This document shows, one piece after another, positions 1-14,365 of a stretch of DNA of 64,000 bases. Below the pieces are notes generated by a model, which ran no database searches, was not told the origin of the DNA, and saw only the letters and a program-made list of their open reading frames with translations. The DNA comes from Halocaridina rubra. Lineage: Eukaryota > Arthropoda > Malacostraca > Decapoda > Atyidae. The stretch lies in assembly GCA_037179515.1 (NCBI GenBank), contig JAXCGZ010019301.1:1-64000 (forward strand), in the 5' to 3' direction. A program made the position numbers and the translations under genes. Every line of letters begins with the position of its first letter. Within the stretch, counting starts at the first letter, position 1.

Positions 1-100
<100 letters not shown>

Positions 101-734
101 GCGAGATTTGTCATATTAAAGATAGTTTCATATATTCTTGTGTGTGTAGAGGTGTATTAAGGATTCCATCCAGATGCGTGTCTCATTTGCCAAGACTACT
201 TTCTATTCCTAATTCCTCCACAGGTAAAGCACTGAAGGTTTCAATGTAATCCTCTCTTTTCCAATCAGCTGTAATGAGTGTCAGGTAGATTGAGCTTTCC
301 ATAAAAACATATGGAAGGTATGCTTGCCCGATTAGTCACCTCTCCAGACTGTCGTATTTATGATTAGCTGAGCTGATTCCGTATACACCAAAGATAACTT
401 ATTTTCTTAATACACAAAAAATTGAGGTATTCTATCGCCACCATCTCCATTGATATCTATTAGATTTTGAGAACTGAACTTCTATAATCAGTAAAATCTT
501 TGAGCCCTGCTAAAACATATTTTTCAATAGTGTTTTCCTGTTTCTAATTGTTTTGCTCATTTAGTTATTTCTTTACTAATTTAACCATAATATGTCTGAT
601 TGCTATTGTGATTAACATGCTCTGCAATTTATCTTTGTCTTATTTTCTCCATATTTCATCTCCAAGACATCACTAAATGTAACACTGTAGTTAAAACATC
701 CTTCACTATGACTCTTCAGGATTTTAACCCACAG

Positions 735-885
735 ATTAATGATGGCTGGTGATGGTCTGGTCTTTCCAAAGGAATTGGATTTGATTATGGATGCCGTCCA
801 GTCTTCATCCCTTTGCAATATGACCAGAGTTAGTAATGCAAACACATGTGGAGTAAGAGTGGAAAATGTCATTAATATGGCAAAG
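735..885 (+). CDS. internal coding exon of a putative PRMT9/PRMT7-like gene
   Basis: The exon lies between an acceptor (ttttaacccacag) and a donor (AAAG|gtaagt). It reads one base completing a codon and then 50 open codons (LMMAGDGLVFPKELDL... to ...VINMAK), leaving phase 0, which joins directly to the exon at 1924. The pattern of a G.+.P segment, a 'V.SSSLCNMTRV' stretch and then 'N..HVDVPLE' resembles the beta-barrel region of protein arginine methyltransferases, in particular the second, degenerate module of PRMT9/PRMT7. That family assignment is from memory of the pattern and is tentative. Earlier exons lie upstream of the window or were not recognised. The splice structure is better supported than the name. 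Confidence 0.6.
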
Positions 886-1269
886 GTAAGTGATTTGTAA
901 TTTACTAATGTAAAACTTTTAAACTTGTGGAGTAAGAGTGGCAGACTTAATAGATATGGCAAAGGTAAATAATTTATAGTGTATTAATGTAAAACTATTG
1001 CACCTGCTTCTAGAGGAACTTCCCTGGTATAGGTGGTTTACTGCTAAATGGCAAGGCATGGATATCAAGTCATCTAAAAAGCAGTCACTATCCTACTTCT
1101 TAAATGACTTGTGAGAAAACAAGGAAAAAAGAAAGCAACAAAGAGGAATTCTGGAATAAGCTGAGAGATGAAAGACAAAGATAGTGTATTTGTAAGTTCT
1201 ATGAATTATGATGCATTACTAGCAATGTTGACATTGAATTGGACCATGTGATTATCAAAAATTTTCTGA

Positions 1270-1375
1270 GGGAGGTGGGCTAGGATACTTCCTCTGTACT
1301 CCCCTGCGTGTCATAAGAGTCGACTGAAAGTCAGAACATTTTGCTTTGACTCAGCCACTCCCATATAAGGGGAAA
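1270..1375 (-). repeat. dispersed repeat fragment ('gggtggctgagtc' family)
   Basis: On the minus strand this reads ...ccccttatatgggagtggctgagtcaaagc.... Related segments occur on the plus strand at about 23590-23660 ('ccattgtaagggggtggctgagtctgagcacac'), 54268-54330 ('gtaaggggggtgaccgagtcagagcacac') and 40590-40640. It is probably the 3' part of a retroelement. The family was not identified. Confidence 0.45.
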
Positions 1376-1466
1376 ATGGATCATGTATATGTATGTACAC
1401 AGTATTACATATGCATCTATTATAATGCCAATATTTTTATAGAAAATTTTCACCATCAGCAATATA

Positions 1467-1798
1467 CAGGGGGTCCCCGTTTTAAGTCATTCCGAGTAAA
1501 TTCGTTTTGAGGCTACACCAGAGACCAATAAATAATTAATAAATAAATTTTTCAACAAACTAGTCATCCAGTTGCAAACCACCCACAGTATTTGAGGTAA
1601 ACAATACTGTAAATAGTGCACTTTAACTATTTTTATGTATTAGATCAAGGACTTAGATTATTTTTCTAGGTTTTAGAGTATTTATTTTTAACATTGATGG
1701 AACCTAGGTTCAAACTATAGGTGTGTTCATACTTAAGTCAAAATCCGACTTAAGTCAGCTGCCAGGAATGGAACCCTGATGTAAAGTGGGAACCCCCC
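1467..1798 (+). mobile_element. Tigger/pogo-like MITE
   Basis: A 332-bp non-coding element begins cagggggtccccgttttaag and ends ...gtaaagtgggaacccccc, so the ends are inverted. The element at 27333-27638 is a full-length copy in reverse orientation: its reverse complement begins cagggggttcccgttttaag and matches across the interior ('gagaccaataaat.attaataaat', 'ttttatgtattaga', 'ggttcgaattataggcgtgttc'). The right end is also shared with the larger element at 27649-28494. Ends of the CAG...CTG type and TA-rich flanks fit the Tigger/pogo branch of Tc1-mariner; family membership is inferred. Confidence 0.75.
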
Positions 1799-1923
1799 TT
1801 TCCTACCTTTAAATAGGAAAACAGAATGATCGCTTAATATCACTACCTGTATTGAAGCTATATGTAATTCCCAATGTACTTGACCTCATAGGTTTCAAGG
1901 TTTTTCTTTTTTCTTTTTTTCAG

Positions 1924-2403
1924 ACAAACCATCATGTGGATGTCCCTTTGGAAATTGTGCCTTATGACTCTGTTCTGGCTCATCCCATTCCAATTTTAAG
2001 GTGGTCACTTGTGTCAGGTGAAGTTACCTCACTGTGCAGTCATAGTGGTGTTGCAAAATCTAATTTGCTAGTCCTTGGCAGTGATGTTGATATTGTGCTC
2101 GCTAAAGTAGTCGCTCAAAGATCTGCCACGATTCACGCCCTTCCATACTGGTTTCTATTGAGAGGAGACGTTATTGTTGATCATCTCGATATTGATGTCC
2201 GCTACCCAGGTATACCTGCCTCTTCTGATGCCTCTTCAAGGAGGTCATTTGAGGTTTCTACCAGAGACTTAGATTCTCCATGTAATCAGAGCTTGTTAAT
2301 GTTAGAAAAATTTTACTCTGTTACTTATGGCAAACCATTTTGCATCAAGACGACTTGGAGAGATGGGATCTTCAGTGCCATAGTTCAAAATGCTGAGCTG
2401 TGA
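1924..2403 (+). CDS. terminal coding exon of a putative PRMT9/PRMT7-like gene
   Basis: After a strong polypyrimidine tract and CAG the frame runs 159 codons to TGA (THH..VDVPLEIVPYDS... to ...IVQNAEL). It is in phase with the exon at 735-885. The C-terminal part contains 'ATIHALPYWFLLRGD', like the 'HA..YWF.L' strand of PRMT beta-barrels, and ends with 'KPFCIKTTWRDGIFS', compatible with the final strands of that fold. No AdoMet-binding motifs are present in these two exons, as expected if this is the C-terminal degenerate module. The gene could instead be an unrelated beta-rich protein; a profile search of the joined exons would settle it. Confidence 0.6.
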   Translation, partial: TNHHVDVPLEIVPYDSVLAHPIPILRWSLVSGEVTSLCSHSGVAKSNLLVLGSDVDIVLAKVVAQRSATIHALPYWFLLRGDVIVDHLDIDVRYPGIPASSDASSRRSFEVSTRDLDSPCNQSLLMLEKFYSVTYGKPFCIKTTWRDGIFSAIVQNAEL

Positions 2404-2519
2404 TGAATTATTTTTATAAAGATTGTGGGTTTTATCAGTTCCTGAACTAATGAAGGTACTGTTACACTACAGAATGCACACATATAATATTGTACTCACG
2501 AAGCTTGCACAGTTGATGA

Positions 2520-2665
2520 GGGGTATCAAACAAGGAATACCACTCCCCTCTCCTCTTTAGCCTTGATTGACTCTGGCTAAGAGATGTTGCATATTCCACT
2601 GGGAGAATTGAACTTGAGATCTCCTGGGTAGAATCCAAGTGCTATATCCACTAATCCATATTACA
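2520..2665 (-). mobile_element. tRNA-derived SINE fragment
   Basis: The minus strand reads ...ttagtggatatagcacttgg...gatctcaagttcaattctccc.... This places an A-box-like segment (tTAGtggatatag) and a B-box-like segment (aGTTCAAttCtc) at tRNA-like spacing, followed by a non-tRNA body. It does not fold into a full cloverleaf with a plausible anticodon arm, so I call it a SINE head and not a tRNA gene. Confidence 0.5.
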
Positions 2666-3036
2666 AGTTCCTGTAATTTTTAGACAGATACCAATATATT
2701 CATAATTGTATGGCTCTTTAATGGTGTTAGAAATGTAAAGAAATTATGTGGTTGCATGAAGGTAAGAGAAGGTAATATTTTGCAAGTTAGATCTCTCTCC
2801 TTCCCAATTCAAAGTGGATGATAGTTGATTTTCATGGTTTGACACAATTTACATGAGGATACTCTTTATAATTTCTGTATTAACTTTTCAGTTTCTGAAC
2901 ACCCATTACGGATAGATTAAGTTTATAAATATTTTTTTAATTATACAGTACTTTTGTTCATTATTGGTATATGAACTGTGAAATCTTTTTTTTTCTTTTT
3001 CATTATGTAAATAATTCATTTTTAGGAGTTTATACT

Positions 3037-3042
3037 AATAAA
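3037..3042 (+). terminator. candidate poly(A) signal AATAAA
   Basis: A canonical hexamer 634 nt downstream of the PRMT-like stop codon, followed by T- and GT-rich sequence (tgtgagaatttt...tcttttgtgc). It is the best 3'-end candidate for that gene. Confidence 0.4.
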
Positions 3043-3164
3043 TGAAGAATAGTGTGAGAATTTTAGATATATTCTTTTGTGCATTTCATAAATTTTGTTT
3101 TTGGTATTGTGTGGTTTGCTTTACTCTGCTGGTGGCAAAATGGTATATTTCTCTGATCAATTTT

Positions 3165-3347
3165 TTTTTTTTTTGCCATGAACTGCCTTTTCTACTAATT
3201 GCCCTCTGAAGGACTTTTGTTTTGGTAGATGTGATCATTATCCTGAGTGAATTCCCTGTCTAACCTCAGACTGTGGCGAGCCATGAACCTTCGACCTGAT
3301 GACTCAAAGTCGTGAATGCTACCACTTTGCCAAGGTGACCACTGTTT
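3165..3347 (-). mobile_element. tRNA-derived SINE (copy 1 of the 'GACTCTGAGTC' family)
   Basis: The minus strand reads acagtggtcaccttggcaaagtggtag...gactttgagtcatcaggtcgaaggttcatggc... and ends in an A run (plus-strand T run at 3163-3174). The element at 42733-42950 (+) is a clear second copy (tggcaaagtggtag, gactctgagtcaccaggtcgagggttcagggc, then ...acaatcacacctgctaaaaccaaagtcctt). The conserved head has A-box (tggcaaagtgg) and B-box (ggttcatggc) RNA polymerase III promoter-like motifs. Confidence 0.75.
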
Positions 3348-3672
3348 TATATATTATGTCAGGGATATATTCACAAAATGACAACCATTGATTGATCACA
3401 TATAAAAAATGGAGATGGACCCTGAATTCGACTTGGTCCCTTTGAATATCCTACTATTTTTCTCATACAGAAGATTTTTGAAATTTAATCCAAAAGTGAA
3501 TCAGGAAGAAAGGACAATTTTGACATATACAATAAAAGGAGAGAAACTTGAGAGTGAAAATGAATATATTTATACTGTTAAATACTAACGAAAATGGGGT
3601 AGAATATTCTTCTGCTTTCAGAGCAAGCATAAAGGTAACCATGAATCAATTTAGAAGTAAAAGTTGGCATCA

Positions 3673-3790
3673 TATTACCAATATCCATAACACAGTGTAT
3701 ACACTGCTTTGGGCAATCGGCGAAGCTAAGCACTGTTGGTCTGGTCAGTACTTGGATAGGTGTACACTGGGGAACATCAGATGTTGTTGG
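3673..3790 (+). repeat. 5S rRNA-derived sequence (SINE3-like head or 5S pseudogene)
   Basis: The core reads ...aatcggcgaagctaagcactg|ttggtctggtcagtacttgg|ataggtg..., which matches the internal control region of eukaryotic 5S rRNA (box A 'gaagttaagcagggtcgggc' and box C 'ttagtacttggatgggtgac'), with the 3' end equivalent ('catcagatgttgttgg') also recognisable. The 5' third is diverged and substitutions in the paired stems make a functional 5S gene unlikely. 5S-headed SINEs (SINE3 type) are known in animals. The about 200 bp that follow have no gene, so a SINE body is possible, but no second copy is visible in this window. Confidence 0.75.
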
Positions 3791-3799
3791 AATGTAAGG

Positions 3800-7079
<3,280 letters not shown>

Positions 7080-7080
7080 A

Positions 7081-7644
7081 ATGGGGAATCGAGATCGTCC
7101 CCGCTTTCGACCCATGGAACTTAATTTGCCTCCTCGTGAAAGAACTTTCAGTGCCAGCAGTCTGCCTGACGACGGAACCAAGCGTAGATCTTCATCTCGT
7201 GCCATTAAGCGCCCAAAATTTGATGATGAATTAGTTGAATCAAGTCTTGGGGGACAATGTGCCACACCTATAAGTAAAATCAGGACTAGGAATCCATCCC
7301 TGTCCACAGCCTCTGACTGTTCAGTGTCTCTTCCACCTACGCCCTCTGTGACGTCTGATGTTCGGAAACGTTTATCCTCAAAGTCTTCTAGTAAAAAAGC
7401 TAGGAAAGGCAGGGGCTCTCAAGCAGTCGTCACAAAAGATCTGGGACGCTGGAAACCGACGGATGACTTGGCTCTGATAATAGGCGTTCAGCAGACGTGT
7501 GATTTGGTAACAGTTCACAGAGGTGTAAAATTTTCATGTAAATTCTCTCTCGGGGAGATTCAGGAGCGCTGGTATGCACTCTTATATGATCCTACGGTCT
7601 CGAGAATAGCTCAGCAAGCCATGAAGAACTTGCATCCTGATCAG
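7081..7644 (+). CDS. MCRS1: MCRS1 coding exon 1
   Basis: 188 codons from ATG to donor CAG|gtatgt. It encodes the basic/Ser-rich N-terminus and the start of the conserved central region (GVKFSCKFSLGEIQERWYAL). Splice phase at the end is 0. Confidence 0.93.
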
Positions 7645-10600
7645 GTATGTGTTTAAAACTACTGTAGCTCTCTTGCTGTCGATTTCTTCCTGGTTCACCT
7701 CTCAAAAATCTTAGTGGTGAATGTCTCTTACTTCTTAAGATGCTACTATTTTGTTAATAATTTTTTATATTTAAGATATTGTTTTGGCGATTGGATCTTA
7801 TTTTGCTTATTTGTGCTAGTAAATATCATCTCTCTAACAGGTACAAGCCGTGCAGGCACGGGCTCTTTACAGCAAGGCCGAAGAAGATCTCCTCGCCACC
7901 ATCAAATCCAACTCCAATCCTTCACTGCAAACATTTGAAACCCATTTAAGGGAAAATTCTCACGTATTTTTTCCTTCACGAACCCCTAAGGCCCTTTTGG
8001 CCCATTGGCAATTACTTAAACAGTATCATTTACTCCCTGATCAGACTGTTCCCCCACTCACCAAATCTGGTCCTGTGAAGGATTTTTCGGAAGCAGAACA
8101 ACAGGTAATGCTATTGAAAAGTATTCCAAAAAGTTCCTCTCATGTGTTGTCATCTGATTATTAGGAATAATTTTATCTGTTGACTTTTCGTATATTGCCG
8201 AGGGCTTGTGTTTTTAGCCTTACAGAATGCTGTGCATTATTAAACATACCCAGTTTGATGCTGATGTCGTTTGTGTTTAATCCAATTTTTATGACAGTTG
8301 AATTTACTTTAATATACAGAATATTATCATGCAGTTTCATACTGTTACAGCAAAAATGGAATATCTATTACAGTAGTTTAGTGAAATATTACATTTTGTC
8401 CAGTCAGATACACTTTAAAAGCTCAACAGCTGTATTTTTAAACTTATCTTAATAATTAAATAAACATATTAGCAAATGTGTAAACATGAATCATATTTTA
8501 CCCCTGACAAGGACTTGAACTTAAGACATAATTACTGTGCCAATGCACTACCAAGTACGCCACTGAAGATCTGATGTGAATCTCAGACCTTTCAATACTG
8601 CATTCTATTTCATGTGACACATTTTCTATTTAGTTTGTGTATAAATGTTCTTCATCTAATTTTGTTTACAGATTCACGACACAGAATTATACGAGAGTAG
8701 CGATGACCTTTTGGAACATGAACTTGGAATAGCCAGTAGAGGTAGCAAAAGAGAAATAAGGTTACTGGAAGATCAGGTATCTAAGTGGCAAGTATTAGTT
8801 GATACAGTAACTGGAATTTCTCCTCCTGAATTTGATAATCAAACATTGGCAGTGCTGCGTGGTCGCCTGGTCAGGTATATATTAATAAGGACTTGCTTTT
8901 CATTCCTGTGTACTTAAAATATATTTATTATCATCATTTTATGGCAGAAATTGTCTTTTAGGTTGATGTAATATATTTTGTCCAATGAATATATTGGTAT
9001 GTAAATATAGATTGTTAATTTGTTCTTAATGCTTTCTAATGTTACCCATAGGGAGTTTATCTGTTATTTTAATGACCTGTTTCTGTCGTTTCTATATAGA
9101 GAGTCGTCATATTCTTGTCTCAGACTAATACTTTCCAATATCTTATTCTAAAGGTACCTCATGAGATCTCGTGAAATAACATTGGGTAGGAAAGCTGCCG
9201 GGGTAAATGTTGATGTTGACTTATCTCTAGAAGGCCCAGCTTGGAAAATATCTCGTAAACAGGTTAGTGTATTTCACGTATCATATGTATGAAGTATAGA
9301 AATTGTTTTAATTTTTTTGTCATTTTGCAAGAGCCTGGATAGGAGTGGGCAATAGTGTTTAGTTGTCATAAGAACTTCAGGCACCCATTTTCTATGAACA
9401 CATACAGGCAGTATTGTATATAAGTTTTTGTTATTTTACTTGTTCCATTGTTCAGAATATTTTCATGTATGTAATTAATGCACATGACAGGTCTCATAAG
9501 AGTTGTAAAGGTCGTAGTGCTATTTCATGAATGATAAATTTCCTGGCTTGTATTCTTTGTAGATTGTGAGACAACTGTACATCTTGGTGTTCAGATCATG
9601 CAGCGAAAGTGCTGTAGCGTAAGGTGTATTTAATTGAACAAATAATGTGGAACAATACTGTCTTTCTTTTGTAAGGTAGTTATATTAGTTAAAAAGAGTG
9701 AGCTGAACAGATTTGTTTCTCTGTCTTTGTGAATATGCGTGGAAAAACCGCTCAAGTAAAGATAGAAAACTGCATGTATTTTACCTTAATATGGGGGAAA
9801 CATTTTAGTTTGAGCAAATTTATTTAATGAAGATTGAAATGGTAAGCGAGGAGTTGTGTTTCTAATTAGTGATAAAAGTGTTATGAACATGGTATGGTAT
9901 ACAAAGGTATATTGCATACCTCTTGCAGTTTTGGCTTATATATGATAATAATCTGCAGATATGAAAGGGTGCCATATCTGATTTTGATAACACATGGAGT
10001 GAACTGTAACATTCTCGTGCATTAGATATCTTTTGCAATGGAGATGATATGGAAGTTTAACATAGAATATTTGGGACCAGCAAATATGTCATAGCAGGTG
10101 ACCAAAAAAGATAGTGGATCTGGAGGGTTATAGTGCCTTCCTGATTGAATTTGAATTGTTTTCTTGCTGCTGTGCAGATGATTGGGAAGGTAAGAACAGG
10201 TAATGTATGATTGAGCCTTGCTACCTCATTCCTTATGTTCCTATTTTGACCACCTCACTTCCTTCAGTATTGATATGGCATCAAGTTTCAGAAAATTACA
10301 GTTGAAGTAAAGTTGGTCGTTCATCACACGTAAAGTGGCAGTATTGAATGAAAGTGTAATATGAAAACGTTAAGTATTAGGCTCTGGAATATTAGAAAAA
10401 AAGACATGAGAAGGGAGAATTGGAGGCACTTTTGACTTGACCTCTCCCCCGATAGGGCTTGAGATGGGTAAGGAGACATAATATAGATAAAATATGGTGC
10501 CACAATTAATGTAAAAACATTGATGTTGTAAGAAAGAATTGTTTTATGTACGCATGTATTTTTTTTCTTTCCAGGGTATTATCAAACTCCGAAACACTGG

Positions 10601-10790
10601 TGACTTCCTCATAGCCAATGAAGGTAAGAGGCCAATTTACGTTGACGGTAAGCCCGTTTTAGCTGGAAATAAGATCAAACTGAACAATAATTCCGTCGTA
10701 GAAATTGCATCTTTACGTTTCATATTCTTGATCAATCTTGACCTCATTAATGTTATCCGTCAGGAGACTGCAAAATTGAGCGGTCATTGA
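7081..10790 (+). CDS. MCRS1: microspherule protein 1 (whole gene, five coding exons)
   Basis: Exons 7081-7644, 7841-8104, 8672-8874, 9154-9262 and 10575-10790 join in frame to a predicted 451-aa protein, close to the about 460 aa of vertebrate MCRS1. The N-terminus is Ser/Arg/Lys-rich and holds the family stretch KRPKFDDELVESSL (residues about 40-53). A conserved central block follows (LGRWKPTDDLALI, ERWYALLYDPTVS, KALLAHWQLLKQY, ISPPEFDNQTLAVLRGR). The C-terminal third is an FHA domain (SREITLGRKAAG, DVDLSLEGPAWKISRKQG, LRNTGDFLIANEGKRPIYVDG, NNSVVEIASLRFIFLIN). MCRS1 is known as a nuclear/nucleolar scaffold in the NSL acetyltransferase and INO80 remodelling complexes, and at spindle microtubule minus ends (Drosophila Rcd5). 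The start ATG lies one base after an acceptor-like site, so a non-coding first exon is likely. No disruption is seen. Confidence 0.95.
7841..8104 (+). CDS. MCRS1: MCRS1 coding exon 2
   Basis: 88 codons between acceptor tctctaacag and donor CAG|gtaatg, beginning VQAVQARALYSKAEEDLL. It carries the conserved KALLAHWQLLKQYHLLPDQT segment. Phase 0 at both ends. Confidence 0.93.
8500..8592 (-). mobile_element. tRNA-derived SINE head in MCRS1 intron 2
   Basis: The minus strand reads cagtggcgtacttggtagtgcattgg...cttaagttcaagtccttgtcagggg, with A-box-like (tggcgtacttgg) and B-box-like (agttcaagtcc) motifs at tRNA spacing. The rest resembles other decayed SINE heads in this window. No intact cloverleaf or CCA-compatible acceptor stem is evident. 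Confidence 0.5.
8672..8874 (+). CDS. MCRS1: MCRS1 coding exon 3
   Basis: 203 nt between tttgtttacag and the donor TCAG|gtatat. It encodes a coiled, charged stretch (EHELGIASRGSKREIRLLED) and the invariant FDNQTLAVLRGRLVR. Phase 2 at its end; the split Arg codon is completed by the next exon. Confidence 0.93.
9154..9262 (+). CDS. MCRS1: MCRS1 coding exon 4 (FHA domain start)
   Basis: 109 nt from acceptor attctaaag to donor CAG|gttagt. It encodes YLMRSREITLGRKAAG...DVDLSLEGPAWKISRKQ, the first FHA strands with the phosphopeptide-binding 'GR' and 'ISRKQ' loops. Confidence 0.93.
9263..10574 (+). other. MCRS1 intron 4; nothing else recognised
   Basis: The intron runs from donor gttagt to acceptor ttttttctttccag. 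It is AT-rich with no second gene, SINE or microsatellite that I can identify. Confidence 0.6.
10575..10790 (+). CDS. MCRS1: MCRS1 terminal coding exon (FHA domain end)
   Basis: 72 codons including TGA. It encodes the second half of the FHA domain (IIKLRNTGDFLIANEGKRPI, NNSVVEIASLRFIFLINLDL) and a short C-terminus ending KLSGH. Confidence 0.93.
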   Translation, partial: GIIKLRNTGDFLIANEGKRPIYVDGKPVLAGNKIKLNNNSVVEIASLRFIFLINLDLINVIRQETAKLSGH

Positions 10791-11187
10791 CATGTTCATT
10801 TCTTCAAGACTGAAGCATTATGTGGGTATAAAGGTGTATTATTTTCAAATATAATTATTAATGCATTTATATACAAGATCGTTTGAAACTTTGCCAAACT
10901 TACCATTCTGATTTCATAATATAGGGCCTTGACAGTTAGCATCCAAATTTAAATATGAATAGATGAGCATATGTTATATTCTACAAAAGTATCGTTCCTT
11001 TAAAATTCATACCTTTCCTTTATACCCATTATAGCAACATAACCAGTACCGTGATATGTACAGGCCAATATTTTTGCTTATTGCTTAATCTTTGTACTTC
11101 AAAAGTAGCAATGAATTTCAAGTAAACTGGCAGTTTAATATGTGTAATATCACTTATACTGTATACTTTTGTGGTATCTATATCTTC

Positions 11188-11193
11188 AATAAA
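11188..11193 (+). terminator. candidate MCRS1 poly(A) signal AATAAA
   Basis: A canonical hexamer (cttcAATAAAaaag) about 400 nt after the MCRS1 stop, preceded by an AT-rich 3' UTR with no repeats. It is followed by T/GT-containing sequence (gagtattttgagtc). Confidence 0.5.
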
Positions 11194-13384
<2,191 letters not shown>

Positions 13385-14065
13385 GATCCCTGGCTTTTCC
13401 AAAGAGCTCTCAGGGAGTGTATGTTGTATTTTGTTGGGGGTATTTGTGTGCTGAGCAGTCTTTCATGATGTGTTTGATTGTATGAGGTTATGAGTTACTT
13501 CTTGGACAGGCATCATTCACGGAGCCATCCAGCCTTTTCTGACAGCTCAGAAGGCCTGGATGGTGTCCACAATGCAGCCTGGTCTTCACGGGGAGGGAAG
13601 AAGTCGGAGGGATGAATGTTAGGAGGTTGTGCATGCAGCTGTGTTATTGTTGATTAACATGATGGAATGGCAAGTTAAATGGGAATGGATATATTCGTTG
13701 AGATTGCTTCTGGGTGGGGAAGGGGGAAGAGATGACAATATTTGTGTGTGATAATTAATGTTCCTTGATGTGTATGGGTATTTTGCCTTTTAGTATTTTG
13801 GGTGGAGTTGGTTTTTAGAGGCTGAAACATGTATTTGTGTATTTTTTATGTCAAGATGGTCTTTGAATTTGTGGACTTTGGTTTCTTGGTATGAGTGGTC
13901 TGGATGTGAAGTATCTCTGCAGCCTGTAATTATTTTTTACTCTTTGTTTTGTAGGGTGTTTAGTTAAATTGTAGTGAAGTTAGAAGCCCAAGAAGGGCCT
14001 GTATATTCCATCACTGAGCGTATATACTGTGTGTATACTGTTGGGGTGGTTTCTTTGTTGTGTAC
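13385..14065 (-). pseudogene. degenerate Jockey-like non-LTR retrotransposon, C-terminal part of ORF2
   Basis: Minus-strand frames, broken by stops and shifts, read 'RSVMEYTGPSWASN' near 13990-14030, then 'ITGCRDTSHPDHSYQETKV' near 13870-13930. They match the usual 'R...EY..P.W.PN...K.LQ..QN..LR..TGC......DHLH.ETKV' block after the RT domain of Jockey-clade elements. Nearer 13390-13450 'TKYNIHSLRALWKSQG' resembles the terminal 'P....SLW..P' motif. It is strongly decayed and 5'-truncated. The sequence is markedly richer in G (plus strand) than its neighbours. Confidence 0.6.
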
Positions 14066-14174
14066 AAATGTTTGGGCAAAAGACCTGGGGCAACAAGTCT
14101 TGGTGTCAGTTTATTCTTGATGTCTGTGACATGTTTAAATGATATTGATGTATTACATCAAGGATTTTTAGGTC

Positions 14175-14365
14175 TGGGGGGTGATATGGGGTGTGAGGGG
14201 TGGGGATGGGTTTTGTGAATATGTGTGTGTATGCACGAGCTTGCGTGGGGTGTGAGTACATGTGTGTGTGTTTGGGGGGTGCATGTGTGTGGGGGAGTGC
14301 ATGAGTGTGGGGGAGTGCATGAGCATGTGGCTGAAGGTGGGGTGGTTTGTGTGTGTATGTTGGCC
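14175..14365. repeat. degenerate GT-rich tandem repeat
   Basis: A G/T-only stretch with tgtgtgtg runs and a directly repeated unit (gtgtgggggagtgcatga, about 14286-14325). Both minus-strand frames over it (His/Thr/Pro-rich) are composition artefacts. Confidence 0.7.

Larger units (their letters stand above)
886..1923 (+). other. intron of the PRMT-like gene carrying repeats
   Basis: The donor gtaagt at 886 pairs with a strong polypyrimidine acceptor (tttttcttttttcttttttttcag) ending at 1923. The intron carries a dispersed-repeat fragment (1270-1375) and a MITE (1467-1798). At 905-975 there is a near copy of part of the preceding exon end ('cttgtggagtaagagtgg...atatggcaaaggtaa'), a small local duplication that includes the exon's splice donor. 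Confidence 0.6.
2404..3042 (+). other. probable 3' UTR of the PRMT-like gene
   Basis: An AT-rich stretch with no open frame follows the TGA stop and runs to a candidate polyadenylation signal at 3037. It contains an antisense tRNA-derived SINE (2520-2665). Confidence 0.4.

Noticed and set aside
612..962. Minus-strand 116-codon frame
   Set aside because: It overlaps the plus-strand exon 735-885 with clear splice sites and has no recognisable motif.
3673..3790. A functional 5S rRNA gene
   Set aside because: The 5' third is diverged and stem complementarity is lost. No T-run terminator follows directly at the expected 3' end.
8500..8592. A functional tRNA gene in MCRS1 intron 2
   Set aside because: A- and B-box-like motifs are present, but the arms do not pair convincingly and similar decayed heads occur elsewhere, so it was called a SINE.
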